Shown: piece by piece, positions 1 to 6,499 of the stretch
Layout of the letters: the number at the start of each line of letters is the position of its first letter
How positions within the stretch are numbered: the stretch's first letter is position 1
Origin: Oribacterium sp. UBA5894
Lineage (GTDB): Bacteria; Bacillota; Clostridia; Lachnospirales; Lachnospiraceae
Direction of reading: 5' to 3'
DNA: 18,696 nt
Assembly (NCBI GenBank): GCA_002431355.1
Contig: DJEQ01000110.1
Span: 1 to 18,696 of the forward strand
Position numbers and translations under genes: made by a program
Notes under the pieces: generated by a model
Database searches by the model: none
What the model saw: only the letters and a program-made list of their open reading frames with translations
What the model was told of the DNA's origin: nothing

Positions 1-42
1 GAGGTCACTTCATATTATCTAAGCTTAAAAACGAAAGATGCG

Positions 43-223
43 TATATATGAATTTCGAAAAAGGCCTTCCGTATATATCTAAAGCTGCTTTTAGGGCTCA
101 AATATCCCAAAATCGATATATACAATTTCTGAAAAGCGTTCATCGTATATATTGTTATACTTTTAACAAACGCAAGGATAGGAAATTTTATATACAAAAC
201 GCATATTTCCAAAATCGTATATA
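43..223. repeat. AT-rich array of three TATATAC-N21-GTATATA dyads
   Basis: The first 341 bases hold no convincing gene. Within them are three inverted-repeat units of the same geometry: 43-77 (TATATAT, 21 bases, GTATATA), 117-151 and 189-223 (both TATATAC, 21 bases, GTATATA). Unit starts are 74 and 72 bases apart. The first two 21-base centres are partly alike (both hold an aatttc-gaaaa stretch); the third is not. Each unit could be a paired protein-binding site or a weak hairpin. The composition differs sharply from the GC-rich coding DNA that follows. A minus-strand reading frame of 65 codons crosses the array, but it would start at TTG with no ribosome binding site, so I do not call it. 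From 224 to 341 I see no clear terminator for the ATPase gene. Confidence 0.6.
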
Positions 224-341
224 GTTTCTAGCCGTGTCCAGGCTTCATCGCCACCTGAAAATATCCAATGAACATAACCCCAGAAGCACTGCATAAAAGC
301 TACGCCAAGAGCTAACCCCGGAGCGCCAGAGGGTGATCTCC

Positions 342-2141
342 TCAGCCCTCCTCCAGCTCCTCGAGCAGCTCGACGAGCGGTGGTGCGGTCAAGGCTGCCT
401 TTTCGAGTGCTTCATGATTCCGGAAGACGTCGTCTGGCGTGCCGTCCGCAATGATTTCCCCATGGGCCATGGCGATGACACGCTCGAAGGAGCGGGCCAC
501 GAAGTCCATGTCATGAAGGATCGCAATCACGAGCTTTCCCTTCGCAGCCTCGGCCTGAATGATTTCACGAATCTTTTCCCGTCCGTTCCAGCTCTGCGCG
601 ATCGTCGGCTCATCGAGAATGAGTACATCCGTATTCATGGCGAGCACCGAGGCAATGGCAATGAGCTTTCGCTCCGAGAGCTCGAGGTCATAGGGATTTT
701 CACCGGCCTTTTCATCGAGCCCGACGAGCTGCAGTGCTTCATGCGCACGGGTCTCGGCTTCCGCCGGGGACATGCCGATGTTGAGCGGGCCGAACATGAC
801 TTCGTCGAGGACATGATACTTGAAAATCTGATCATCCGGATTCTGGAAGACATAGCCGACGCGGGAAGCAAGCTCCGCCACGGTCTTCGTGCCGAGACGC
901 TCGCCCTGGTACTGAAGCTCACCACGGTCCGGCTTCAGAAGCCCCTTCAGGATCCGGACGAGCGTGGTCTTTCCGGCACCATTCTGTCCGATGATGGCCG
1001 TCGGCCGATGATCCAGTGAGAGATTCAGCCCATGCAGGATCTCCGTTCCCTTCACATAGGAGAAGTGCAGGTCCCGGACCTCGAAGGTTGAGGCTTTTCG
1101 TGCACCATAGTCCACAGCGGACGTGAGAGAGGACGTCCCTTCCTTCGCGAGGCTTTCGGCAGGATTCGGAAGGGTACCAGTGGGCGCACTGGCAGGATCC
1201 GGACGAGCACCGATCGACGCAGCCGTGGAGCTCAGGGGTGCTTCGCTCGAGGCTGGCCCGGCGGTCATCGTGCGGAGCGAGGCGAGGAGGAGCGTTCGAT
1301 CCACGCCGCCTGCTTGGATCCGCTCCATCGTTTCGTCATGGGTGACCGGGAGGGTGCCATCCTCGAAGCTCAGGGCATTGGCCTGTGCAAAGACGGTATA
1401 GGCCGGTGGATTCACGCCGAGGTCATAGAGATCCGGACGGGAGAAAATTTTCCGCGGCGTATCGAAATCCACGATCTCCCCCTCATGCATCAGGAGAACA
1501 CGGTCACAGTAGCCGGCGAGCTTCTCGATCTTCTGCTCGATCATCAGGATGGTAATTCCCATCTTCGTCAGCTCATCCACCGTGTGGAAAACCTCCTCCG
1601 CGCCCGCCGGGTCAAGCTGTGAGGTCGGCTCATCCAGAATGAGAATGTCCGGGTTCATCGCGAGAACGGAACAGATGGCCACACGCTGGAGCTGGCCGCC
1701 GGAGAGGTCAAAGGGATTTCGATCACGATACTCCCAGATGCCGAAGCAGCGGAGCACGGACTCGACGCGTGTGCGGATTTCCGCTGGCGGGAAGCCGAGA
1801 TTCTGAAGCCCATAGCCCACCTCGTCGTAGACCGTGTCCTTCGCACCACTCAGCTGGTTAAAGGGATTCTGGAACACGAGACCGACGTGGCGACAGAGCT
1901 CTGAAACCGGGGTCGTCCGTGCATTCATGCCACAGACGGTGACGGCGCCGCCATAGGCGCCCTTGTAAAACTGCGGGATCAGGCCGACGAGCGCCTGACT
2001 GAGGGAGCTCTTGCCGGCGCCGTTTTCACCGGCAATGCCGATAAACTCCCCCTTTTCAACGGTGAACGAAACGCCCTTCAGTGCGAGCTCCTTCGCGCCA
2101 GGATAGCGATATTTTAAGTCCTTTACTTCGATCAGTGCCAT
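342..2141 (-). CDS. ECF transporter ATPase, two fused ABC domains
   Basis: This is the energy-supplying subunit of an energy-coupling factor (ECF) importer, at the cytoplasmic face of the membrane: 599 residues, equivalent to EcfA1 and EcfA2 joined. Domain 1 shows Walker A GENGAGKSS (38-46), Q-loop VFQNP (89-93), signature LSGGQ (146-150) and Walker B ILILDE (166-171), but Gln203 (MIEQK) where the switch histidine is expected. Domain 2 shows Walker A GQNGAGKTT (385-393), VFQNP (431-435), an altered signature LSERK (488-492), Walker B LILDE (507-511) and His543. A linker of about 70 residues rich in Ala, Ser, Pro and Thr (around 280-350) joins them. The start at 2141 follows GAGGAAAGC. It is the last gene of the minus-strand cluster, 107 bases after ecfT. 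An upstream in-frame ATG at 2174 lacks a good ribosome binding site. Confidence 0.93.
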   Translation of the reverse strand: MALIEVKDLKYRYPGAKELALKGVSFTVEKGEFIGIAGENGAGKSSLSQALVGLIPQFYKGAYGGAVTVCGMNARTTPVSELCRHVGLVFQNPFNQLSGAKDTVYDEVGYGLQNLGFPPAEIRTRVESVLRCFGIWEYRDRNPFDLSGGQLQRVAICSVLAMNPDILILDEPTSQLDPAGAEEVFHTVDELTKMGITILMIEQKIEKLAGYCDRVLLMHEGEIVDFDTPRKIFSRPDLYDLGVNPPAYTVFAQANALSFEDGTLPVTHDETMERIQAGGVDRTLLLASLRTMTAGPASSEAPLSSTAASIGARPDPASAPTGTLPNPAESLAKEGTSSLTSAVDYGARKASTFEVRDLHFSYVKGTEILHGLNLSLDHRPTAIIGQNGAGKTTLVRILKGLLKPDRGELQYQGERLGTKTVAELASRVGYVFQNPDDQIFKYHVLDEVMFGPLNIGMSPAEAETRAHEALQLVGLDEKAGENPYDLELSERKLIAIASVLAMNTDVLILDEPTIAQSWNGREKIREIIQAEAAKGKLVIAILHDMDFVARSFERVIAMAHGEIIADGTPDDVFRNHEALEKAALTAPPLVELLEELEEG

Positions 2142-2248
2142 GCTTTCCTCCGATGATAAAAATCGTGCATCCATTCGATGAGACCGGATGCGGACAGTCT
2201 GTCACGGACGCGTCGTTTCATGAAATACGCGATCCGCCGTGCGTTTCC

Positions 2249-3022
2249 TTACAGTACATGGACGAGCCGCAGCAGTAGCGTCCCCACGATGGCGAGGAGA
2301 CTGAGCCCCTTCACAATGCGATCCGTTTTCGTGTACGGGTGGGTGTAGAGATAGGTTTTCTTCGCCTGCCCACCGAAGCCCCGCACCTCCAGGGCGATGG
2401 CACGCTCCCGCGTAGAGGTGAGCGCCGACATGACAACCGGAGAGATCAGTGGCAGAAAGGCCTTCATACGGGTGCGCAGATTTCCCTCCGTTTCCATGCC
2501 ACGGCTTCGCTGCGCATCGGAAATTGTATTCATGGTTCCGATCATCTGCGGAATGATCTGGAACACGGAATTGATGATGTAGCCAAACTTCGGACTGAAG
2601 CCCTTTTTCTCGAGCTCCTCGACCAGCTCCGATGGATTCGTGGTCAGCACGAGGATCGCAAAGCTCAGCAGCATATTGAGAATGTTGAGCCCGATGCGAG
2701 CGGCATAGAGCAGCCCCTCCTGATAGAAGTGCAGCGGTCCGAGCGAAAAGAGCACATGGACATTCTTCTGATTGAAGAGGCCCTGAATCAGCACGACGGT
2801 CAGGATGATCGTAAAGGAAAAAATCAGCAGCGGGAAGGCCTTGTGCACGAGCCCGGCACTTTTCAGAAGGACAATGCTGAGAAAAATCGTGCACAGGAAC
2901 AGGCTGAGATGCCCGGAGATCAGTGGAACCGCGATGGCCGCCAGAAGATAAAAGAGCTTCGTAAAGGGATGAAGCTTCGTGAGCCAGCTGCCGTTGTCTG
3001 TATAAAGAGAGATCGATTTCAT
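2249..3022 (-). CDS. ecfT: ECF transporter transmembrane scaffold EcfT
   Basis: This 257-residue membrane protein is the scaffold linking the substrate-binding S component to the ATPase. Hydrophobic segments lie at about 21-55, 63-82, 105-126 and 238-256. The C-terminal cytoplasmic part carries two arginine motifs of the EcfT coupling helices, QRSRG (171-175) and VRGFGG (213-218); such motifs dock into grooves of the ATPases in characterised ECF transporters. I chose 3022 because AGGAAAAC lies just upstream (minus strand). A longer frame back to 3253 would translate the GC-rich repeat region and has no ribosome binding site. The ATPase gene follows after 107 bases and the S-component gene lies 388 bases upstream, so the cluster reads S-T-A. 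Confidence 0.92.
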   Translation of the reverse strand: MKSISLYTDNGSWLTKLHPFTKLFYLLAAIAVPLISGHLSLFLCTIFLSIVLLKSAGLVHKAFPLLIFSFTIILTVVLIQGLFNQKNVHVLFSLGPLHFYQEGLLYAARIGLNILNMLLSFAILVLTTNPSELVEELEKKGFSPKFGYIINSVFQIIPQMIGTMNTISDAQRSRGMETEGNLRTRMKAFLPLISPVVMSALTSTRERAIALEVRGFGGQAKKTYLYTHPYTKTDRIVKGLSLLAIVGTLLLRLVHVL

Positions 3023-3047
3023 AGTGTTTTCCTGTTCTGTATTTTTG

Positions 3048-3080
3048 AGGCGCGCGGCCCTCGGAATGGAAGCCGCGCCT
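3048..3080 (-). promoter_or_regulatory. GC-rich hairpin just upstream of the ecfT ribosome binding site
   Basis: AGGCGCG(C)GGC at 3048-3058 pairs with GCCGCGCCT at 3072-3080 with a one-base bulge and a 13-base loop. On the minus-strand transcript it would lie about 15 bases before the ecfT ribosome binding site. No U-run follows it, so it is not a terminator. Confidence 0.45.
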
Positions 3081-3172
3081 GCAAAGCGAAGGGCGCGCGG
3101 CCTCGGAATGCAAAGGGTCATGCAGAGCGAAGGACGACCGGTGTTCAATGGAGCGGAAGACCGCCGTCGGAT

Positions 3173-3215
3173 GCCTTTATAAAGAAAGGCGGCCACCCAA
3201 CACCGGAGGACCGCC
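3173..3215 (-). promoter_or_regulatory. Overlapping hairpins in the ecfT leader, possible attenuator
   Basis: On the minus strand, GGCGGTCC (3215-3208) can pair with GGCCGCC (3194-3188) around a GC-rich loop. TTTCTTT follows directly, which resembles a weak intrinsic terminator. An alternative hairpin, GCCTTT (3190-3185) with AAAGGC (3178-3173), uses the same GCC and would disrupt the first stem. Mutually exclusive stems at a U-run are typical of attenuators and riboswitch platforms. No known aptamer is recognised; the function is inferred. Confidence 0.35.
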
Positions 3216-3236
3216 TGCGTTTTCCTGTTCTGTTTT

Positions 3237-3266
3237 ATTGTACCAGAGACCACCGTGATTCAGCAA
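3237..3266 (-). promoter_or_regulatory. Sigma-A-type promoter for ecfT-ecfA
   Basis: On the minus strand TTGCTG (3266-3261), an 18-base spacer, then TACAAT (3242-3237). The -35 lies inside the dyad of the repeat at 3253-3279, so a protein bound there would block transcription. The -10 context GGTACAATAAA matches that of the strong promoter at 12441-12469. Confidence 0.55.
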
Positions 3267-3340
3267 GTCACCGGGCAGGCGTGTCTTCGCGAAGAGAAGC
3301 GGATGGCAGTATGCCGTGATTCATTAAATCACCGGGCAGG
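3253..3340. repeat. Two copies of a 27-bp repeat, each with a 17-bp dyad
   Basis: Copies at 3253-3279 and 3314-3340 begin CCGTGATTCA and end TCACCGGGCAGG, differing at a few central bases; the offset is 61 bp. Each holds a dyad: GTGATTCATTAAATCAC at 3316-3332 has perfect 6-base arms, and GTGATTCAGCAAGTCAC at 3255-3271 has one mismatch. The downstream copy covers the -35 of the ecfT promoter. They look like paired operators, although simple duplication is also possible. Confidence 0.6.
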
Positions 3341-3410
3341 AGATTCCTGAAACGGAGCTCACAGGACATCCGCCCATTCCGTGACGGCCGCGCGGACGCT
3401 TCGACAGGAA

Positions 3411-4013
3411 TCAGTCCAGCGACTGGATTTCGCTTCCTGCGTCATAGAGGGCCGTCAGCTTCTTCGGCAGTCCCTTGATGATGAAGTAGACAATGATGAG
3501 GGTGAGCAGCTTATCCGGCACATCCACGACGATTTCATCGAGGAAGGAGCCGAGCAGCACCGGCATCTTCGCCGCCTGCGTCGCTGCAAACAGTGCGTCG
3601 CCCCAGACATTGCCCGTCGTGCCGCCCCAGAAGATCACGTTCAGCGGCGTAGAGATTACTACCGCCGCGAAGCCGCCGGCACAGGCCGTGAGCAGCGCCT
3701 TCGGGAAGCTCTTCATGAAGCCGAGACGCGCCATGATGCCGACCGCGATGCCGATGAAGAAGGAGGTCAATGCATACACGAGCGTAATATTGTCTCCTGT
3801 GGTGAAGCCGTAGATCAGATTGTTGGCAGCACCGCAGATTCCACCGATGACTGGACCACCCAGTACGGCGCCAATGCAGGTGCCGATCGAATCGAGCCAG
3901 AGCGGAAGCTTCAGCGCGGCCGCAAAGAGCTTGCCGAGGTAGTTGATGCCGATACAGGCTGGAATCAGAACGATGACGGATGTGGTGAAGTTTGTTTTAA
4001 AAAGCTTTCCCAT
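3411..4013 (-). CDS. ECF transporter substrate-binding S component
   Basis: A 200-residue, strongly hydrophobic protein with about six membrane segments (roughly 10-36, 41-62, 76-97, 105-122, 145-160 and 165-180). This is the size and layout of ECF S components, the membrane proteins that bind the transported small molecule. The loop LDSIGTCIGAVLGGP (40-54) and the acidic stretch DEIVVDVPDK (159-168) before the last helix resemble S-component architecture. I do not recognise a named specificity family (not clearly ThiT, RibU, BioY, FolT, PanT or QueT). The start at 4013 follows AAAGGGGAG; an extension to 4091 would read through the promoter. Its neighbours ecfT and the ATPase make the assignment firm, and the divergent cysteine hydrolase may act on the imported compound. 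Confidence 0.85.
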   Translation of the reverse strand: MGKLFKTNFTTSVIVLIPACIGINYLGKLFAAALKLPLWLDSIGTCIGAVLGGPVIGGICGAANNLIYGFTTGDNITLVYALTSFFIGIAVGIMARLGFMKSFPKALLTACAGGFAAVVISTPLNVIFWGGTTGNVWGDALFAATQAAKMPVLLGSFLDEIVVDVPDKLLTLIIVYFIIKGLPKKLTALYDAGSEIQSLD

Positions 4014-4032
4014 GATTCTCCCCTTTACAACT

Positions 4033-4104
4033 TGTAGTATAGACGAACGTAAAAATATGCTATAGTTGTTAAACATTATACTACAGTACATACTTTTTTT
4101 GCAG
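4033..4104 (-). promoter_or_regulatory. Promoter and inverted-repeat pair upstream of the S-component gene
   Basis: On the minus strand a consensus TATAAT -10 lies at 4080-4075. The -35 is weak, for example CTGCAA at 4104-4099 with an 18-base spacer. A perfect 9-base inverted repeat flanks the initiation region: TGTAGTATA at 4033-4041 and TATACTACA at 4077-4085. One arm overlaps the -10 and the other lies between the expected start site and the ribosome binding site (around 4018-4024), which is what a repressor site pair would look like. The short palindrome CTTTCG-CA-CGAAAG lies at 4128-4141. The 315-base divergent region 4014-4328 holds these sites and the repeat at 4220-4309 but no gene. 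Confidence 0.5.
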
Positions 4105-4219
4105 TGCTTTTACGAAAACGATGAAAACTTTCGCACGAAAGAAGACGATCAAGGTGAAATTTTCGCCTCACGGGTCGAGGCCGAAACGGAGCAGCGGTTG
4201 TGGTGCGGAGCTGCTGGAC

Positions 4220-4309
4220 GGTGGCCGGTACGGACCGGGTGCATCGCGTACAGACGACGAGTTAACAGAGATTGAAACCGGTGGCCGGTACGACCGGGTG
4301 CATCGCGTA
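4220..4309. repeat. Duplicated approximately 30-bp element with CCGGT/ACCGG dyad
   Basis: A block starting GGTGGCCGGTACG and ending GGGTGCATCGCGTA occurs at 4220-4250 and, with one base missing, at 4280-4309; the offset is 60 bp. Each copy has CCGGT and ACCGG arms separated by 4 or 3 bases. The second copy ends 20 bases before the start codon of the cysteine hydrolase. It may be a paired operator or part of the leader RNA. I see no good -35/-10 for the hydrolase nearby. Confidence 0.6.
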
Positions 4310-4328
4310 AAAGCGGAGAAGGAGATCT

Positions 4329-5033
4329 ATGAAGCCACAGGATACGATTCTGGTGATTGATATGCAGAAGGTCTATCTTCCAGGAAATCCCTGGGCCTGT
4401 GCAGGCATCGAAGCCGCATCGAACTGCATTGTGAAGCTGCTCGATGCGGTCGTGGCACGAAGGAATGCGACTGAGGTCGTCTCGACCGCGGACCATGCCG
4501 ACAGGAAGACGTCTGGATCGGAAGAAGCGGCCCACACGAGAGGTATCGCTGCAGGCAGTGGCGGGCAGCAGTCACAAGCGGCCCCGACCGTCTACCTCAC
4601 GCGCTTTATCGCGGCAGCCGACGAGGACACCCAGGGTGTCTGGTCGGACTATAACCGTATGAACCAGGCGATCAATGAGCATCCGGTCATGAATGAGTTT
4701 CTTCCGGAAATCGCACGCTACGTGGAAGATTTTCCATATATTGATAAGTGCACCTACAGCTGCTTTTCGAACGAGTACATCCGTGTCGCAGCGGATCGGA
4801 GCATGGTGCACGGCGGCAGCATTGTCCTGACGGGCGTGGTGGCGGAGTGCTGCGTGCTGGCGAGCTTCTTCGAGGGCACGGATGCCGGCTATCATTTTAT
4901 TTATCTGACCGATGCCTGCGCCGGGGTCAATGCAGACAGCGAGCAGGCAGTGGAAACGGTCCTTCGGGGACTGGCCCCGTTACATGTCGAGCTGATGACA
5001 ACAGAGGAGTACCTGCAGCGGGACGAGGTCTGA
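4329..5033 (+). CDS. Isochorismatase-superfamily cysteine hydrolase
   Basis: A 234-residue cytosolic hydrolase of the isochorismatase/nicotinamidase superfamily, which cleaves amide or ester-like bonds by nucleophilic cysteine. The catalytic triad is visible: Asp11 in VIDMQ, Lys140 in DKCTYS, and the cysteine in GVVAECCVLAS (Cys175 by alignment with the usual CV motif, Cys174 the alternative). The clear Asp-x-His metal site of nicotinamidase PncA is not evident, so I do not assign pncA. Residues about 54-86 form a Gly/Ser/Gln/Ala-rich stretch between the first helix and the next strand (TVYLTRFIA), which looks like an insertion. The start follows AGAAGGAGATCT. It is divergent from the ECF S-component gene and 125 bases before the MATE gene. 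Family certain, substrate unknown. Confidence 0.88.
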   Translation: MKPQDTILVIDMQKVYLPGNPWACAGIEAASNCIVKLLDAVVARRNATEVVSTADHADRKTSGSEEAAHTRGIAAGSGGQQSQAAPTVYLTRFIAAADEDTQGVWSDYNRMNQAINEHPVMNEFLPEIARYVEDFPYIDKCTYSCFSNEYIRVAADRSMVHGGSIVLTGVVAECCVLASFFEGTDAGYHFIYLTDACAGVNADSEQAVETVLRGLAPLHVELMTTEEYLQRDEV

Positions 5034-5158
5034 GAAATCCCGGCACGGAGAGCGGAGCACCCGATCTTCGCAGCAGCAGATCCGACAAGGACATGCGCTC
5101 CCGTGCGCAGAGCCAGAAACCACAGGCAGATGGACCGCAGGATTTTTTTGAGGTGAAT

Positions 5159-6481
5159 ATGACACAGAATACGACGCGACCAGCGAGTGTCGCGACCCTT
5201 TTTACAGAATATGTAGCAACGAATATCATTGGACAGATGGGGATGTCCGCCTATATCCTGGTGGATACCTTCTTTATCTCCATCGCAGGTGGCTCGACCG
5301 GCATGACCGCACTCAATCTCGTGCTTCCGTTTTACGACCTGATTTTTGCCTTCGGCGATATGTTTGCAGTCGGATCCGCAACGCGCTTCACGATCGGCCG
5401 GGCGCGCGGAGAGGAGGATGCGGACCGCTATTTCACGAATGCCATTTTATGGTCGATTCTGTGTGGTCTTCCGTTCATGCTCTTCGGCACCCTCTTTGCA
5501 CCGCAGCTCCTTCGCCTTCTCGGCGCGGATGCAGCCGTCAGCGCAATGGGCGTTCCGTATACACGGATCTTCATGCTGTTCGCGCCGCTCTTCATGATCA
5601 ATCGCTGCATCAGTGCCTTTACCAGAAACGATGGCGCTCCGCGCACAGCGATGGTGGCGGTCTTTCTGAGTGGCGTGTTCAATATCGTCTTCGACTACAT
5701 CTTCATGTTCCCGATGAAGCTCGGCATCGCGGGAGCCGCGCTTGCCACCGGCATTGCTCCGATCGTGAGCTTCCTCATCTGCGGGACCCATCTGTTCTCG
5801 AAGAAGTGCTCGATTCGCATGAAGAACTGGCGGCCGTCATGGCACAGGATCGTGCAGAGCGCGCAGCTCGGCACCGCGGCCTTCATCGGAGACATCGCAT
5901 CCGCGATTACGATGCTGGTGTTCAACTTCCTGATCCTTTCCCTGACGGGCAATGTCGGCGTCGCGGCGTTTGGCGTGGTCTGCAATATCGCACTGGTGGC
6001 CACGGCCGTCTTCAATGGCATCGCGCAGGGTGCACAGCCGCTCTTCAGTGATTTCTATGGAAAGCAGGAACGGAAGCCGCTGCAGGAAACGCTTCGCCTT
6101 GCGATGGGCACCTCCCTTGCATTTGCGCTGCTGTTCATTCTTGTGTTCAATCTCTTTCCAGCGCAGATCGTGAGCATCTTTAATACGGAGCAGAACGCGG
6201 CGATGGCTGCCCTCGGGGTCGTCGGGATGCGGCTCTACTTCATCGGCTATCTCTTCGCCGGGATCAATATCGTCGGCACGGGCTATCTCTCCGCGACGGA
6301 GGCCGCCCTGGGCTCCGTTATCGTTTCCATCTCCCGGGGTGTGGTCGCCATCATTCTCAGTGCACTGGTGATGTCCTGGCTTTTCGGTATGACCGGTGTC
6401 TGGCTTGCCTTCACCGTCGCCGAGGCGCTGACGGCGACGCTGCTCTTCCTCGTATTAAAGAAGCAGAAACGAAGCAAGTAG
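5159..6481 (+). CDS. MATE-family multidrug/metabolite exporter
   Basis: A 440-residue polytopic membrane protein with about twelve hydrophobic segments in two similar halves, the size and layout of MATE (multi-antimicrobial extrusion) exporters, which use Na+ or H+ gradients. The N-terminal half starts with an amphipathic stretch and GQMGMSAYILVDTFFIS, the typical first helix containing the conserved VDTFFI region; further typical features are RFTIGRARGEEDAD and the NIVFDYIFMF helix. The start at 5159 follows GAGGTG; an open frame continues upstream to 4748 but overlaps the hydrolase in another frame. It probably shares a transcript with the hydrolase, as no terminator lies between. The strong terminator at 6500-6553 ends it. 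Substrate unknown. Confidence 0.92.
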   Translation: MTQNTTRPASVATLFTEYVATNIIGQMGMSAYILVDTFFISIAGGSTGMTALNLVLPFYDLIFAFGDMFAVGSATRFTIGRARGEEDADRYFTNAILWSILCGLPFMLFGTLFAPQLLRLLGADAAVSAMGVPYTRIFMLFAPLFMINRCISAFTRNDGAPRTAMVAVFLSGVFNIVFDYIFMFPMKLGIAGAALATGIAPIVSFLICGTHLFSKKCSIRMKNWRPSWHRIVQSAQLGTAAFIGDIASAITMLVFNFLILSLTGNVGVAAFGVVCNIALVATAVFNGIAQGAQPLFSDFYGKQERKPLQETLRLAMGTSLAFALLFILVFNLFPAQIVSIFNTEQNAAMAALGVVGMRLYFIGYLFAGINIVGTGYLSATEAALGSVIVSISRGVVAIILSALVMSWLFGMTGVWLAFTVAEALTATLLFLVLKKQKRSK

Positions 6482-6499
6482 AACATCGAATCAGCAGGC

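Larger units (their letters stand above)
3026..3233. repeat. 15-bp direct repeat flanking a GC-rich segment upstream of ecfT
   Basis: The 15-mer GTTTTCCTGTTCTGT occurs exactly at 3026-3040 and 3219-3233. On the minus strand it reads ACAGAACAGGAAAAC and contains the ecfT ribosome binding site. The 178 bases between the copies (3041-3218) are GC-rich, hold a second internal repeat (a gcgcgcggcc-tcggaatg block near 3051 and again near 3091, 40 bases apart), and form hairpins. If one copy plus the segment is removed, the promoter -10 at 3237-3242 would sit directly before the ribosome binding site and the ecfT start, a normal short leader. The arrangement looks like an insertion or duplication. 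No transposase is present and the ends share only a short AGGCG. Confidence 0.6.

Noticed and set aside
15..212. 65-codon minus-strand reading frame in the AT-rich left end
   Set aside because: It would begin at TTG with no ribosome binding site and runs across the dyad array; its hydrophobic, aromatic-rich translation is what AT-rich DNA gives by chance.
43..223. CRISPR array with approximately 35-base repeats and 37-39-base spacers
   Set aside because: Only the seven-base arms are conserved between units; true CRISPR repeats are nearly identical, and no cas genes are present.
333..1019. 228-codon plus-strand frame opposite the ECF ATPase
   Set aside because: It mirrors the coding strand of a well-supported ABC ATPase and matches no family.
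2339..3319. 326-codon plus-strand frame opposite ecfT
   Set aside because: Arg/Gln/His-rich translation without any domain, opposite a clear EcfT gene; typical shadow in GC-rich DNA.
4121..4360. Short basic plus-strand frame in the divergent control region
   Set aside because: No ribosome binding site, and it overlaps the duplicated dyads and the start of the cysteine hydrolase.
4748..5158. N-terminal extension of the MATE protein by 137 residues
   Set aside because: It overlaps the hydrolase in another frame; the ATG at 5159 has GAGGTG and begins a normal MATE N-terminus.
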